Of a stretch of 25,184 nucleotides of DNA, positions 6,802 to 14,001 are shown one piece after another. The number at the start of each line of letters is the position of its first letter. Position 1 is the stretch's first letter. Under the pieces are notes generated by a model. The model made no database searches. It had not been told where the DNA came from and saw only the letters and a list, made by a program, of their open reading frames with translations. The position numbers were made by a program, and so were the translations under genes. This DNA is from an uncultured bacterium (GTDB lineage Bacteria > Cyanobacteriota > Vampirovibrionia > Gastranaerophilales > Gastranaerophilaceae), in the NCBI GenBank assembly GCA_902772945.1, contig CACYCU010000026.1:1-25184 (forward strand). The letters run 5' to 3'.

Positions 6802-8154
6802 TTATATATTTTCTTCTTCTGTTTCTTCTTTTGATTGTCTGACTATTTCCAGCTTTGTAATTCTTGCTCCGTCAACCTCTTTAACAACAAAGGTAAAATC
6901 CTGAAAAGCCACTGTATCATTAATTTCTGCAAGGCGTCCAAGCAATTTTACAACAAGACCGCCTAATGTATCAATATCTTCATCGTCAATTTCGTTTTCG
7001 TTTAAATTGAAAAATTCTGCAAATTCATCTAAACGCATCATTGAATTTGCTATATAAGTATTTGGAGCAATTTCAATTATATCTTCTTCTTCTTCACTTT
7101 CTTCATCAAACTCATCTTGAACATCACCAAAAATTTCTTCAATAACATCTTCCAATGTTAAAAGGCCGGATGTTCCGCCAAATTCATCCACAACAACTGC
7201 AATTTGACCTTTGCATTGTTTAAACTCTAAAACTAATTTATCCATTGTCATAGTTTCAGGAACTAAAAGAATATTTCTTTGAATATCTTTAACCGTTGAT
7301 ATTTCATCTTTTATAGAAAGTGAAAATAAATCTTTAACATGTACAAAACCGGTAATATGATCAATATCTTCCTCATAAACAGGATATCTGGTATATTGGT
7401 TTTCTGCAGCAAGTTTATTTAGTTCTTCAAGCGGCATATCATTCGGAATACAAATCATATCTGTACGAGGAATCATAACCTGTTTTGCCGTCAAATCAGA
7501 GAATTTAAATACATTATGCAGCATATCTTTTTCTGTTTCATTTAATTCTCCGCCGTCAAAGCTTGCATTAACAAGCATATCTAATTCTTCAGTCGAATGA
7601 ACCAAAGATCCTTTATGAGAATGCGGGATATTTAACATTTTTAATACTAAATTTCCAAAACCGTTCAATAACCATATGAAAGGATTAAATATAATTGTTA
7701 AAAAATGCATAGGTCTTGCAACCATCAAAGCAGTTTTTTCAGTATATTCAAGTGCAATTGATTTAGGAATCAATTCACCCAAAACAACGTGGAAAAATGT
7801 TATCAAGGCAAACGCAACAGATGCCGAAACAGTATGAGTTGCAACAGTTTTACTTATTCCCGGCAAGAAAACAAAGACCGGTTCAATAATCCTTGCCAGA
7901 GTGCCTTCGCCAACCCAACCTAAACCGATACTTGATATTGTGACACCTAACTGAACCGCCGCAATAAATTTGTCTAAATCTTTAAGTGCTTCCATTGCAA
8001 GTTTTGCATTTAAGCTGCCCTCGTTTACTAATTGTTCAATTCTGGTTTTTCTAACCTTTACCATAGCAAACTCAGAAGCCACAAAAAAACCGTTTGAAAA
8101 CAATAAAAACGCAATTAAAAATAAATTAAAATATATATTGCCCGTCTCGTCCAT
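6802..8154 (-). CDS. CNNM-domain / CBS-pair / CorC-HlyC family membrane protein
   Basis: A 450-residue inner-membrane protein of the family often labelled hemolysin or CorC, now linked to divalent cation (Mg2+/Co2+) export. The N-terminal CNNM (DUF21) domain, about residues 1-200, has several membrane segments and the signature NGFFVASEFAMVKVRKTRIEQL (about 21-42) and QLGVTISSIGLGW. A CBS pair spans about 215-340 (KQVMIPRTDMICIP, FGGTSGLLTLEDVIEEIFG), followed by an acidic linker and the CorC_HlyC domain (about 360-435). The ATG is preceded by CAGGAA. It leads a unit with clpP and the pseudopilin; its promoter is predicted at 8214-8242. Confidence 0.95.
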   Translation of the reverse strand: MDETGNIYFNLFLIAFLLFSNGFFVASEFAMVKVRKTRIEQLVNEGSLNAKLAMEALKDLDKFIAAVQLGVTISSIGLGWVGEGTLARIIEPVFVFLPGISKTVATHTVSASVAFALITFFHVVLGELIPKSIALEYTEKTALMVARPMHFLTIIFNPFIWLLNGFGNLVLKMLNIPHSHKGSLVHSTEELDMLVNASFDGGELNETEKDMLHNVFKFSDLTAKQVMIPRTDMICIPNDMPLEELNKLAAENQYTRYPVYEEDIDHITGFVHVKDLFSLSIKDEISTVKDIQRNILLVPETMTMDKLVLEFKQCKGQIAVVVDEFGGTSGLLTLEDVIEEIFGDVQDEFDEESEEEEDIIEIAPNTYIANSMMRLDEFAEFFNLNENEIDDEDIDTLGGLVVKLLGRLAEINDTVAFQDFTFVVKEVDGARITKLEIVRQSKEETEEENI

Positions 8155-8167
8155 AATTTCCTGTTAT

Positions 8168-8242
8168 GAGATTTTTGAAAAAACCCAAAATCTCTATAAT
8201 TAATCACCTTCTGATTATAATATTAATCAATAAAAAAAGCAA
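8168..8242 (-). promoter_or_regulatory. Promoter and leader hairpin of the CNNM-clpP-pilin unit
   Basis: On the minus strand: TTGCTT (8237-8242), a 17-base spacer, TATAAT (8214-8219), predicted start near 8207. The leader of about 53 bases contains the inverted repeat GAGATTTT / AAAATCTC (8187-8194 with 8168-8175) just upstream of the SD, which might tune translation. The promoter begins right after the metallophosphoesterase stop. Confidence 0.6.
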
Positions 8243-8244
8243 TC

Positions 8245-9057
8245 CTATTTTTGAGGCATTTCAACTTCTTTTAGTTCTGTATAAACCATAGGTGAAAAAC
8301 CCTTCGTCGTAGAAATTGTAATTACTTTATAAGTATGCGGATCGTTCAATAGAGATGGCGATGTAATATGATAGACTCCGTTTCTCATAATTTCTCCGTT
8401 TTTGTGAATATGACCTGCAATTACGGAAACTACATTGTCATGTTTGTCAAGCAATTCTAAATATTCATCTTTATTATATACCCTGTGAGAAGCACTCTCT
8501 TTTACCATTATTAACGGATAATGCTGGAAGATTATAACATTTCTTCTTTTATATTTATTTAACTGTTTTGCAAGCCACTTCATAGTATTTTCTTTAAAAT
8601 ATCCGACGGCTCCCGGTATAACTTCTTTTGCTCCGTCAGCAACTATAAATACAAAACCATTCTTCTTAAAAACATAATTCGGTTTTCTTTGACGGAAAAA
8701 TATATTATTTTCTCTGACTACTTCCAAATATCTTGCCTTCGAAAGTCCACCATTTTTATACACATCATGGTTTCCTATTAAAATATAATAAGGAACTTTT
8801 AATTTATTTGCTTTATGTACGAACTCTACAAGTGCTTTTTCATTTGGTTTGTCAATATTATCTCCGGTAAACATAACAAAAGAAACGCCTTTTTCTTTGT
8901 TTATAGTTTGCACTGCAGCATCAAGAACTTTTCCTCTATATTCCTCATCAGAGCTATAGTGGACATCTGTAACTTGTATAAACTTCACAATTTCTGCAAA
9001 AGCTGCACATTGCATAAATAAAAATACCAAAAAAGTTATTATTAAATTCTTATTCAT
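8245..9057 (-). CDS. Exported calcineurin-like metallophosphoesterase
   Basis: A 270-residue protein with a signal peptide (MNKNLIITFLVFLFMQCAAFA, probable cleavage near residue 21) and a complete binuclear metallophosphoesterase site: D31-x-H33 (QVTDVHYS), G65-D66-N67, G95-NHD (96-98), H179 (FQHYP) and G-H216-x-H218 (AGHIH). It should hydrolyse a phosphoester in the periplasm or outside; the substrate cannot be read from sequence. The open frame extends 70 codons upstream with no signal-like start. The ATG at 9057 was chosen because GAGG precedes it and the signal peptide follows directly. It is transcribed divergently from rqcP over a spacer of about 53 bases and appears monocistronic. Confidence 0.92.
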   Translation of the reverse strand: MNKNLIITFLVFLFMQCAAFAEIVKFIQVTDVHYSSDEEYRGKVLDAAVQTINKEKGVSFVMFTGDNIDKPNEKALVEFVHKANKLKVPYYILIGNHDVYKNGGLSKARYLEVVRENNIFFRQRKPNYVFKKNGFVFIVADGAKEVIPGAVGYFKENTMKWLAKQLNKYKRRNVIIFQHYPLIMVKESASHRVYNKDEYLELLDKHDNVVSVIAGHIHKNGEIMRNGVYHITSPSLLNDPHTYKVITISTTKGFSPMVYTELKEVEMPQK

Positions 9058-9076
9058 TTTATCCTCTTTCCTCTTG

Positions 9077-9105
9077 ATTATATCATGAATTTTATTATAT
9101 GCTAA
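9077..9105 (-). promoter_or_regulatory. Promoter of the metallophosphoesterase gene (divergent region)
   Basis: TTAGCA (9100-9105), 17-base spacer, TGA-TATAAT (hexamer 9077-9082) on the minus strand, with a start near 9070 and a 13-base leader that holds the SD. On the plus strand the same bases include TTGATT (9074-9079) and TATGCT (9098-9103) 18 bases apart, a weaker candidate promoter whose start would coincide with the rqcP ATG at 9111. Confidence 0.55.
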
Positions 9106-9110
9106 TATGT

Positions 9111-9356
9111 ATGAGATTAGATAAATTTTTAAAAGTTTCAAGGCTAATAAAACGCAGAACCGTTGCCAATGAAGTTTCTGACACCGGCAGAGTATATGTA
9201 AACGGAAATTCTGCAAAACCTTCAAAACAATTAAAAATCGGGGATGAAATAAAAATTGAATATGCAAACAGAACTGTGAATGTCAAAGTTGTAAAAATCC
9301 CCGAGAATAACGTTAGCATCCAAGAAGCCCCAACTTTATACACAGTTATTGAATAA
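9111..9356 (+). CDS. rqcP: S4-domain RNA-binding protein RqcP (YabO/Hsp15 family)
   Basis: An 81-residue protein made of one S4 RNA-binding fold. MRLDKFLKVSRLIKRRTVANE and GRVYVNGNSAKPSKQLKIGDEI match the RqcP/YabO family closely. In Bacillus RqcP binds stalled 50S subunits and supports Ala-tailing by RqcH in ribosome-associated quality control; Hsp15 is the proteobacterial relative. The open frame has an in-frame ATG at 9099 (adding MLIC), but family N-termini begin MRLDKF, so 9111 is preferred. Neither start has an SD; translation may be leaderless. It is the first of only six plus-strand genes and converges on flgC with an 11-base gap and no visible terminator. Confidence 0.88.
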   Translation: MRLDKFLKVSRLIKRRTVANEVSDTGRVYVNGNSAKPSKQLKIGDEIKIEYANRTVNVKVVKIPENNVSIQEAPTLYTVIE

Positions 9357-9367
9357 TTTTTAAAACT

Positions 9368-9811
9368 TTATCTTCCGATTTCTACAGCTTTAGCTGCCAT
9401 AGCTTTTGTAATATTTATCATGGCAAGGTTTGCTTCATATGCTCTTTGTGCAAGAATAGCATCTGCCATATCAACAGCCGGATTAACATTTGATGCTCTG
9501 ATATATCCGTTAGCATCAGCATCAGGATGTCCCGGACGATATATTTTATCACCCATTGTAGGATCTTCAACACATCCGTTAAACACAACACCACCCTGTA
9601 AATAAGGTAAAGTTCCGACTCCAAAGACATCTTCTTTCATTGTATTCATAAGCCCATGGAATGAAATATCCTCTGTTGCATTCAAAACCGGAATACGTCT
9701 TACATAATTTGGCGTATCTACGTTTGCTATATTTTTAGCATGAATATCAAGCCTCAAGCCATGTGCTCTCAATGCATTTGATCCGATATTCATAGATTCC
9801 ATTATACTCAT
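9368..9811 (-). CDS. flgC: Flagellar basal-body rod protein FlgC
   Basis: A 147-residue proximal rod protein of the flagellum, exported by the flagellar type III apparatus. It has the N-terminal rod motif HAKNIANVDTPNYVRR (about residues 24-39) and the FlgC-specific C-terminal block HPDADANGYIRASNVNPAVDM (about 104-124) followed by ADAILAQRAYEANL. Length is typical. SD AGGAG precedes the ATG; the gene begins 9 bases after flgB. It is last in a four-gene rod unit. fliE, which usually follows flgBC, is absent: the next gene is convergent rqcP. Confidence 0.97.
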   Translation of the reverse strand: MSIMESMNIGSNALRAHGLRLDIHAKNIANVDTPNYVRRIPVLNATEDISFHGLMNTMKEDVFGVGTLPYLQGGVVFNGCVEDPTMGDKIYRPGHPDADANGYIRASNVNPAVDMADAILAQRAYEANLAMINITKAMAAKAVEIGR

Positions 9812-9820
9812 AATATACTC

Positions 9821-10168
9821 CTATTTACCTACATTAATTACAGTCTTCATTTGTGTAATTATATTAGACATTCTTCTTGTTGCCATCGTATAAAGTAGTG
9901 AATTTTCCTGAATTTCCATTAACTCATTTGCAGGGTCTATTTCTTCACCGCGTCTTTCATCAATTACACCTGAAGGTCCCAGTTTTTCTGATAATTGAGT
10001 TTCTAAAGGACTGTTCATTGTACTCAAATAATCCGCAAAATTTACATCACGACGAACATAGCCGGGAGTATCCATATTTGCTAAATTTGAACCCAAAGCT
10101 CTCTGTCTTTGTGATATCAAATCCATCATTAATGTAACTTTACCCATATTATCAAGAGATGTAAACAT
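9821..10168 (-). CDS. flgB: Flagellar basal-body rod protein FlgB
   Basis: A 115-residue proximal rod protein, slightly short for the family (about 130). The N-terminal motif SQRQRALGSNLANMDTPGYV (about residues 19-38) and RRDVNFADYL are clear, and the C-terminal helix NSLLYTMATRRMSNIITQMKTVINV is typical. SD AAAGGA precedes the ATG. It starts 18 bases after the FlgG-like gene and precedes flgC by 9 bases. The order rod/hook-like genes first, then flgB-flgC, differs from enterobacterial flgBCDEFG but makes sense as a dedicated rod operon. Confidence 0.95.
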   Translation of the reverse strand: MFTSLDNMGKVTLMMDLISQRQRALGSNLANMDTPGYVRRDVNFADYLSTMNSPLETQLSEKLGPSGVIDERRGEEIDPANELMEIQENSLLYTMATRRMSNIITQMKTVINVGK

Positions 10169-10186
10169 TTTTGTCCTTTCTTATTT

Positions 10187-10900
10187 TTATTCTCTTATAT
10201 TTATCGCCTTGTTATACATATCATCAACGACTTTCATCATTCTTGTACTTGCAATTAAAGATGCATTTAGACGAAGCATTTCTGTTGTTGAACCGTATAC
10301 ATTTGTGTTTGAAGTTTCTAAATTATTTTGACATATGCAGTCGTGATCTCTTACTAACTGTGGTTCTCCTGATTCTTCTGTCGGAGCTAGTCTGTTCATA
10401 CCTATAACTTCCAAATTTTCCTGAGATGCAAATCTTACCAAAGGAATTGTTCCTAATTTTTTTGGCTTCGTATTTGCTGCATCATAGGCATAAACTTCAC
10501 CATTCTTTTTAATCTCAAATTTATAACAATTTGTAGGGATTTTAATTCCTTCCCCAACTATCCAATTATCATTTGTCACAAGATAACCGTCTTTTCCCTG
10601 TTTAAATGCGCCATCTCTTGTATATGCAACTTCACCTTCCGGAGAAACGACAGGAATGAAACCGTTTCCGTTAATGGCAACATCATACGGATTGCTTGTA
10701 ACTTGGATTGAACCGGGCCGGTAATCTGTTCTCACAGCACCTGTCAAATAACCGTCTTCTTTTAATATTTGTTCAAAACTTACGGACTTATACCCTCTGG
10801 TATTCATGTTTGCAAAATTATTTGCAACAAATCCGAGCTTTTCAAACTGAACAGTTACGTTATTTACACCTTTTCTTACTATACCTTGCATACTATACAT
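10187..10900 (-). CDS. flgG: FlgG/FlgF-family flagellar rod protein
   Basis: A 237-residue axial protein, probably the distal rod (FlgG) or a FlhO/FlhP equivalent. It begins MYSMQGIVRKGVNNVTVQFEK and has the rod motif VANNFANMNTRGYK (about residues 25-38), the beta-domain signature PYDVAINGNGFIPV with AYTRDGAFKQGKDGYLV, and the C-terminal helix STTEMLRLNASLIASTRMMKVVDDMYNKAI used for filament packing. SD GAGG lies 8 bases before the ATG and overlaps the upstream stop (TTGAGG), suggesting coupling. FlgG proteins are normally about 260 residues; this one is modestly short. The FlgG versus FlgF assignment is uncertain. Confidence 0.85.
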   Translation of the reverse strand: MYSMQGIVRKGVNNVTVQFEKLGFVANNFANMNTRGYKSVSFEQILKEDGYLTGAVRTDYRPGSIQVTSNPYDVAINGNGFIPVVSPEGEVAYTRDGAFKQGKDGYLVTNDNWIVGEGIKIPTNCYKFEIKKNGEVYAYDAANTKPKKLGTIPLVRFASQENLEVIGMNRLAPTEESGEPQLVRDHDCICQNNLETSNTNVYGSTTEMLRLNASLIASTRMMKVVDDMYNKAINIRE

Positions 10901-10910
10901 AATTTATACC

Positions 10911-11606
10911 TCAAGCTTGTCCCAGTTGTGATATTACCTTTTGAAGATTTTGATTTTGAATCATGAAAATCTGTCTGTTTGCTTCAAAATTTCTTATTAT
11001 AGGCATCATTCCTATAAATTCATTCTGAAGCGATACGTTTGAATATTCGTTATAACCTTGTTTAATTTGCGGTTCCATAACGACAACACCATTTGCATCA
11101 ACAACCCCTATCTGTCCTGCAAACTGAAGTTTGTTTGTTTTTTTATTAAAGACATAAACAACACCTTTTGCATCAACTTTTACATCCTTAATCTGTTCAG
11201 GCACAACAGGCAGCTTGATAGGGGTTCCTGCATTTGAAAGTACAGGTTCATCTTGAAGGGTTAACAAATTACCCTCTTTGTCCAGTTTGAACCTTCCATC
11301 ACGTGTTAATTTTATCCCCTCTTCACTCTGAGTTTGAAAATATCCCTTCTCCGCGATTGCAAAATCCAAAGGATTGTCAGACATAGTTATACGACCGACT
11401 TTATCATCAACTGTTTGAGAAAGTCCATGGACTCCGATATATTCAGTAAAAGACGATACAACAGGATCTTTCCTTTGATATCCGACTTTATCAAAACCGG
11501 TTATGTTATCATTGTACATCCCGATTATTTCGCTTTGCACATGCATCGCCCTCAAAGATGCCGTTAATCCTTTTTCACAGTATCTGATACCGCCATTAAT
11601 TATCAT
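10911..11606 (-). CDS. FlgF/FlgG-family flagellar rod protein, divergent N-terminal motif
   Basis: A 231-residue protein, first in the rod operon. The beta-domain signature NPLDFAIAEKGYFQ (about residues 78-91) followed by LTRDGRFKLDKEGNLLT, and the C-terminal helix with FIGMMPIIRNFEANRQIFMIQNQ, place it in the FlgF/FlgG/FlgE axial family. The usual N-terminal ANxxTxGYK motif is altered to MYNDNITGFDKVGYQRKD (about residues 30-47), so its rod packing may differ from its neighbour. SD AGAGGT precedes the ATG. The pair of paralogous FlgF/G genes resembles the flhO-flhP or flgF-flgG pairs of other bacteria; this is probably the FlgF partner. Confidence 0.85.
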   Translation of the reverse strand: MIINGGIRYCEKGLTASLRAMHVQSEIIGMYNDNITGFDKVGYQRKDPVVSSFTEYIGVHGLSQTVDDKVGRITMSDNPLDFAIAEKGYFQTQSEEGIKLTRDGRFKLDKEGNLLTLQDEPVLSNAGTPIKLPVVPEQIKDVKVDAKGVVYVFNKKTNKLQFAGQIGVVDANGVVVMEPQIKQGYNEYSNVSLQNEFIGMMPIIRNFEANRQIFMIQNQNLQKVISQLGQA

Positions 11607-11637
11607 TTAACTACCTCTTTTTGTAATACGTCGGACA

Positions 11638-11656
11638 ATTATATATTGAATTCAAT
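11638..11656 (-). promoter_or_regulatory. Candidate promoter/operator of the rod operon
   Basis: On the minus strand, TATAAT (11638-11643) predicts a start near 11631 and a leader of about 25 bases. The 12-base palindrome ATTGAATTCAAT (11645-11656) abuts it upstream. The -35 position is poor (TTTTAA), so an activator or other sigma factor may help. No good FliA-type promoter (TAAA-N15-GCCGATAA) was found here. Confidence 0.3.
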
Positions 11657-11662
11657 AAACTT

Positions 11663-11707
11663 AAAAAAAATCATCCGTTCGTATTAGCATGGTTTTAATG
11701 ACGGTTT
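11663..11707 (-). terminator. Possible weak terminator after surE
   Basis: On the minus strand, CGTCATTA pairs with TAATACG (one bulge) around a 9-base loop, then AACGGATGA and eight T. The stem is weak and the T-run is offset from it. The region lies between the surE stop (11724) and the rod operon promoter, where a terminator is expected. Confidence 0.3.
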
Positions 11708-11723
11708 TTAAAAAGTCAATATT

Positions 11724-12518
11724 TTAATAAAACCAATTGCACATATTGTCACTGCACAAAACTTTTTCTAAATCAGCCATCGTATTCTCATTTGTCATCT
11801 CATAAGTAACAGGAGTAATAGAGATTCTATTATTTCTTACTGCAGCAATATCAGTATTTGCATCAACAGGTTCAGTTATAAGTTCACCTGCCATCCAATA
11901 ATAAGTTTTACCTCTCGGATCAACACGTTTTTCATAACTGTCTGTAAACATTTTTCTGCCAAGCTCTGTAATTGCAATTCCTGCTATATCTTCCTCATCG
12001 AGAGCAGGAACATTTATATTTAAAATACTTTTTTTAGGAAAATTAAATTCCGATAATTTGGGAATTAATGAATTTACAAATTTTGCTGAAAAAATAAAAT
12101 CTTCCGGTTCATATTTTAGACTTGCAAGTGACATAGCAATACTTGGCACACCAAGCATTGCACCCTCCATTGCACAACTGACCGTACCTGAATATAATAT
12201 ATCAGCTCCCAAATTTGGTCCATGATTTATTCCGGAAATAACAAGATCCGGTTGTTCTTCTTTAGCTAAAATTGCATTTATACCGATTTTTACGCAATCA
12301 CCCGGAGTCCCGGTAGTTACCCAAGCCCTTTTAACACCATTATATGCCTCAACTTCTTCCACTCTGATAGGTGTATGCAGAGTTAAAGAATGTCCTGCCG
12401 CACTACGTTCTCTATCAGGAGCTATTACATATACATCATGTTCTCTTGCCAACGTTTGCGCCAAACATCTTATACCATTAGCTGCAATTCCATCATCATT
12501 TGATATTAATATTTTCAT
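11724..12518 (-). CDS. surE: 5'/3'-nucleotidase SurE
   Basis: A 264-residue cytoplasmic metal-dependent nucleotidase that dephosphorylates nucleoside monophosphates, tied to stress survival. The SurE fold signatures are intact: MKILISNDDG (metal ligands Asp8, Asp9), APDRERSAAGHSLT (Ser39), TPGDCVKIG, and SGINHGPNLGADILYSGTVSCAMEGA (Asn98). Length is typical. SD AGAGGTG precedes the ATG. It looks monocistronic, with a promoter at 12585-12614 and a leader of about 60 bases containing a hairpin (TTTCTTAA / TTAAGAAA, 12556-12576). The common neighbour pcm is absent. Confidence 0.97.
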   Translation of the reverse strand: MKILISNDDGIAANGIRCLAQTLAREHDVYVIAPDRERSAAGHSLTLHTPIRVEEVEAYNGVKRAWVTTGTPGDCVKIGINAILAKEEQPDLVISGINHGPNLGADILYSGTVSCAMEGAMLGVPSIAMSLASLKYEPEDFIFSAKFVNSLIPKLSEFNFPKKSILNINVPALDEEDIAGIAITELGRKMFTDSYEKRVDPRGKTYYWMAGELITEPVDANTDIAAVRNNRISITPVTYEMTNENTMADLEKVLCSDNMCNWFY

Positions 12519-12555
12519 AATTCACCTCTGATTTTATTTTACTAACTTTTCACAA

Positions 12556-12614
12556 TTTCTTAAAAAGATTAAGAAATGTAACAAATAATAAAAAATATAT
12601 TTCCAATATAGCAA
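12556..12614 (-). promoter_or_regulatory. surE promoter and leader hairpin
   Basis: On the minus strand TTGCTA (12609-12614), 18-base spacer, TATTAT (12585-12590), start near 12578. The 5' leader opens with a perfect 8-base stem (12556-12563 with 12569-12576). A hairpin right at the 5' end can stabilise mRNA. The A/T richness makes the promoter call moderate. Confidence 0.45.
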
Positions 12615-12639
12615 TTTTATATACTAAAAATTTTTTATA

Positions 12640-12768
12640 TATATGAACACGAGGAAAAGCATAAAACGAGGAATCACAAACACGTTTTATTGCACACTAC
12701 ACTTCACACTATTACGAGGAATTATGAAAAAAGAATTCCAACTCCGTCATTACGACGGAGTTTTTTTT
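12640..12768 (+). ncRNA. Candidate small RNA with repeated ACGAGGAA motifs
   Basis: Three ACGAGGAA copies (12649-12656, 12666-12673, 12714-12721) lie in the surE/SPOR spacer. The second opens the loop of an 8-base perfect stem ATAAAACG / CGTTTTAT (12661-12668 with 12683-12690; 10 pairs with one bulged T). Next is GGAATT / AATTCC (12718-12723 with 12734-12739), then a strong intrinsic terminator (12740-12768) whose T-run is on the plus strand. No plus-strand gene is upstream to need that terminator, so an independent transcript is likely. The 5' end is unknown; the A/T-rich 12615-12645 would hold the promoter. A GGA at the entrance of a hairpin loop resembles CsrA sites, but that is a hypothesis. 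The alternative is a bidirectional terminator for the SPOR operon. Confidence 0.4.
12740..12768 (+). terminator. Strong intrinsic terminator in the surE/SPOR spacer
   Basis: Perfect 9-base stem AACTCCGTC / GACGGAGTT (12740-12748 with 12754-12762), 5-base loop, and eight T from 12761 on the plus strand. Read on the minus strand the T-run (TTCTTTTTT) is separated from the stem by a few bases, so it may also stop the SPOR operon less efficiently. Confidence 0.85.
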
Positions 12769-12769
12769 G

Positions 12770-13447
12770 CTACTCATTTATAATTCTTGCAGGATAATTA
12801 TTTCTCAAAAGATCATTCACAACCATTTGAGCCTTTTCCCTTGATGAATAAGAGCCTACTTGAATTGTATAAGCTCCGCCAATTGACCTTACAAACGGAG
12901 AAATATTCAATCCGGATTCTGCAATAATTCCTTTTGCAACTTCTGCTTGTTCTTTTGTAGAATAGTAACCAACAACAACTTTTGAAGATGATGCAGCCTG
13001 TTGAACAGACGGTGGTAAAACCGGTTCCGGCGAAGCTGTTTCTGATGGTTTTGGAGTGGCTGCTTTTTCTGTTTTTACAACTTTTTCTTCTTCTTCATTA
13101 GTTTTTTGTTCTTCTTCAAGTTTTTTCTTATGTTCCGGAATTATAACTTTCTCATCCAATTCGGTTGCAAACATTGTATCTTCTTTTGCGATTTGACCGT
13201 TATCTTCTTGTTGAAGGAGTTTTAAACGGTCATCAACTTCATTTTTATCGACATTTATGGTTTCTTCTTTGGAATCATCACCAATAGTAACATCTATTTC
13301 AGGAGAAATTTGTTTTGCTATACCCAAAAATAAAAGTAACAATATAAAAAATGCTGATACAAATATTGCCATACCTTCATTTGGTTTTTTGTTAATCTTT
13401 TTTTGATATTCTTTGTAACTGATATGTGACGGATTCTTTTCTTCCAT
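12770..13447 (-). CDS. Membrane-anchored SPOR-domain protein
   Basis: A 225-residue single-span protein. A short cytoplasmic N-terminus (SYKEYQKKINKKPNEG) precedes one membrane helix (about residues 26-43), then a charged, Lys/Glu- and Pro-rich linker (about 50-150). A C-terminal SPOR domain follows (about 155-225), with KVVVGYYSTKEQAEVAK and GAYTIQVGSYSSREKAQMVVNDL. SPOR domains bind denuded peptidoglycan glycans at the septum, so a periplasmic role in division or wall remodelling is likely. The ATG overlaps the upstream stop (TAATG) with SD GAGGTG, the last gene of the tmk operon. The linker is the least conserved-looking part. Confidence 0.9.
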   Translation of the reverse strand: MEEKNPSHISYKEYQKKINKKPNEGMAIFVSAFFILLLLFLGIAKQISPEIDVTIGDDSKEETINVDKNEVDDRLKLLQQEDNGQIAKEDTMFATELDEKVIIPEHKKKLEEEQKTNEEEEKVVKTEKAATPKPSETASPEPVLPPSVQQAASSSKVVVGYYSTKEQAEVAKGIIAESGLNISPFVRSIGGAYTIQVGSYSSREKAQMVVNDLLRNNYPARIINE

Positions 13448-14001
13448 TATACACCTCTAACCTTTGTAGATGCCATTATTATATCATCAATTTCTTCACA
13501 ATAGCTATCCATAATTTCTTGTGCCAAAATTTTTATATCTGAAATATTCATCTCGCTTTTCAAACCGGAAGCTTTTACCGGTGCTCCTTCTGAATCAATA
13601 TTAATCCCTGTATGAATTAAAACAGAAGTTTGTGACTTTGTAGCAATAGAGACTGTTAATTTTTTATCATCAAAGAACAAATCATCCCCATTTCTTCGAA
13701 TTTTAAAGCCTCTTTTCTCCAAGGTTTCCTTTATTTTGCATATTAAAAGACGCTGTCTTAGAACACCTTCTACCAAACCTATATTATATTGTTCAGAAAT
13801 AAAACTCAGCATCAATTTGCTATATATAGGTTCATTATTAATAACATCTTCAATATCAACCATTTCAGAAAGTTTTACTTCGCATTCTCCAACAAATGCC
13901 ACTATAGAATCTCCTTGAATTTTATAATTCTTATAAATCCAATGGGGACTAAGCTGCCAACCTTCATATTTTATATTTTCGTCTATAAATTTTGTTATCA
14001 A
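13447..14001 (-). CDS. DUF366 family protein
   Basis: A 184-residue protein matching the DUF366 family by its N-terminal block GWQLSPHWIYKNYKIQGDSIVAF and the following CEVKLSEMVDIEDV...PIYSKLMLSFISEQY and RQRLLICKIKE. The biochemical function is not established to my knowledge. It starts with TTG (13999-14001) that overlaps the queC stop by four bases (TTGA); SD AGAGGA is 6 bases upstream, and no in-frame ATG precedes it, so TTG is well supported. Coupling to queC suggests a link with queuosine or 7-deazaguanine metabolism, which is inference. Its stop overlaps the next ATG. Confidence 0.85.
   Translation of the reverse strand: MITKFIDENIKYEGWQLSPHWIYKNYKIQGDSIVAFVGECEVKLSEMVDIEDVINNEPIYSKLMLSFISEQYNIGLVEGVLRQRLLICKIKETLEKRGFKIRRNGDDLFFDDKKLTVSIATKSQTSVLIHTGINIDSEGAPVKASGLKSEMNISDIKILAQEIMDSYCEEIDDIIMASTKVRGV

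Noticed and set aside
9058..9267. 70-codon N-terminal extension of the metallophosphoesterase
   Set aside because: It overlaps rqcP on the other strand, lacks an SD, and would bury a clear signal peptide.
11607..11723. FliA-type (sigma-28) promoter for the rod operon
   Set aside because: TTAAGTTT and TCCGACG-like strings occur but about 21 bases apart, too far for the consensus spacing.
12724..12780. Small open frame MKKEFQLRHYDGVFFATHL with GAGGA upstream, plus strand
   Set aside because: It runs through the terminator stem and T-run, is 19 codons long and its codons are dictated by the hairpin; the RNA reading is more likely.
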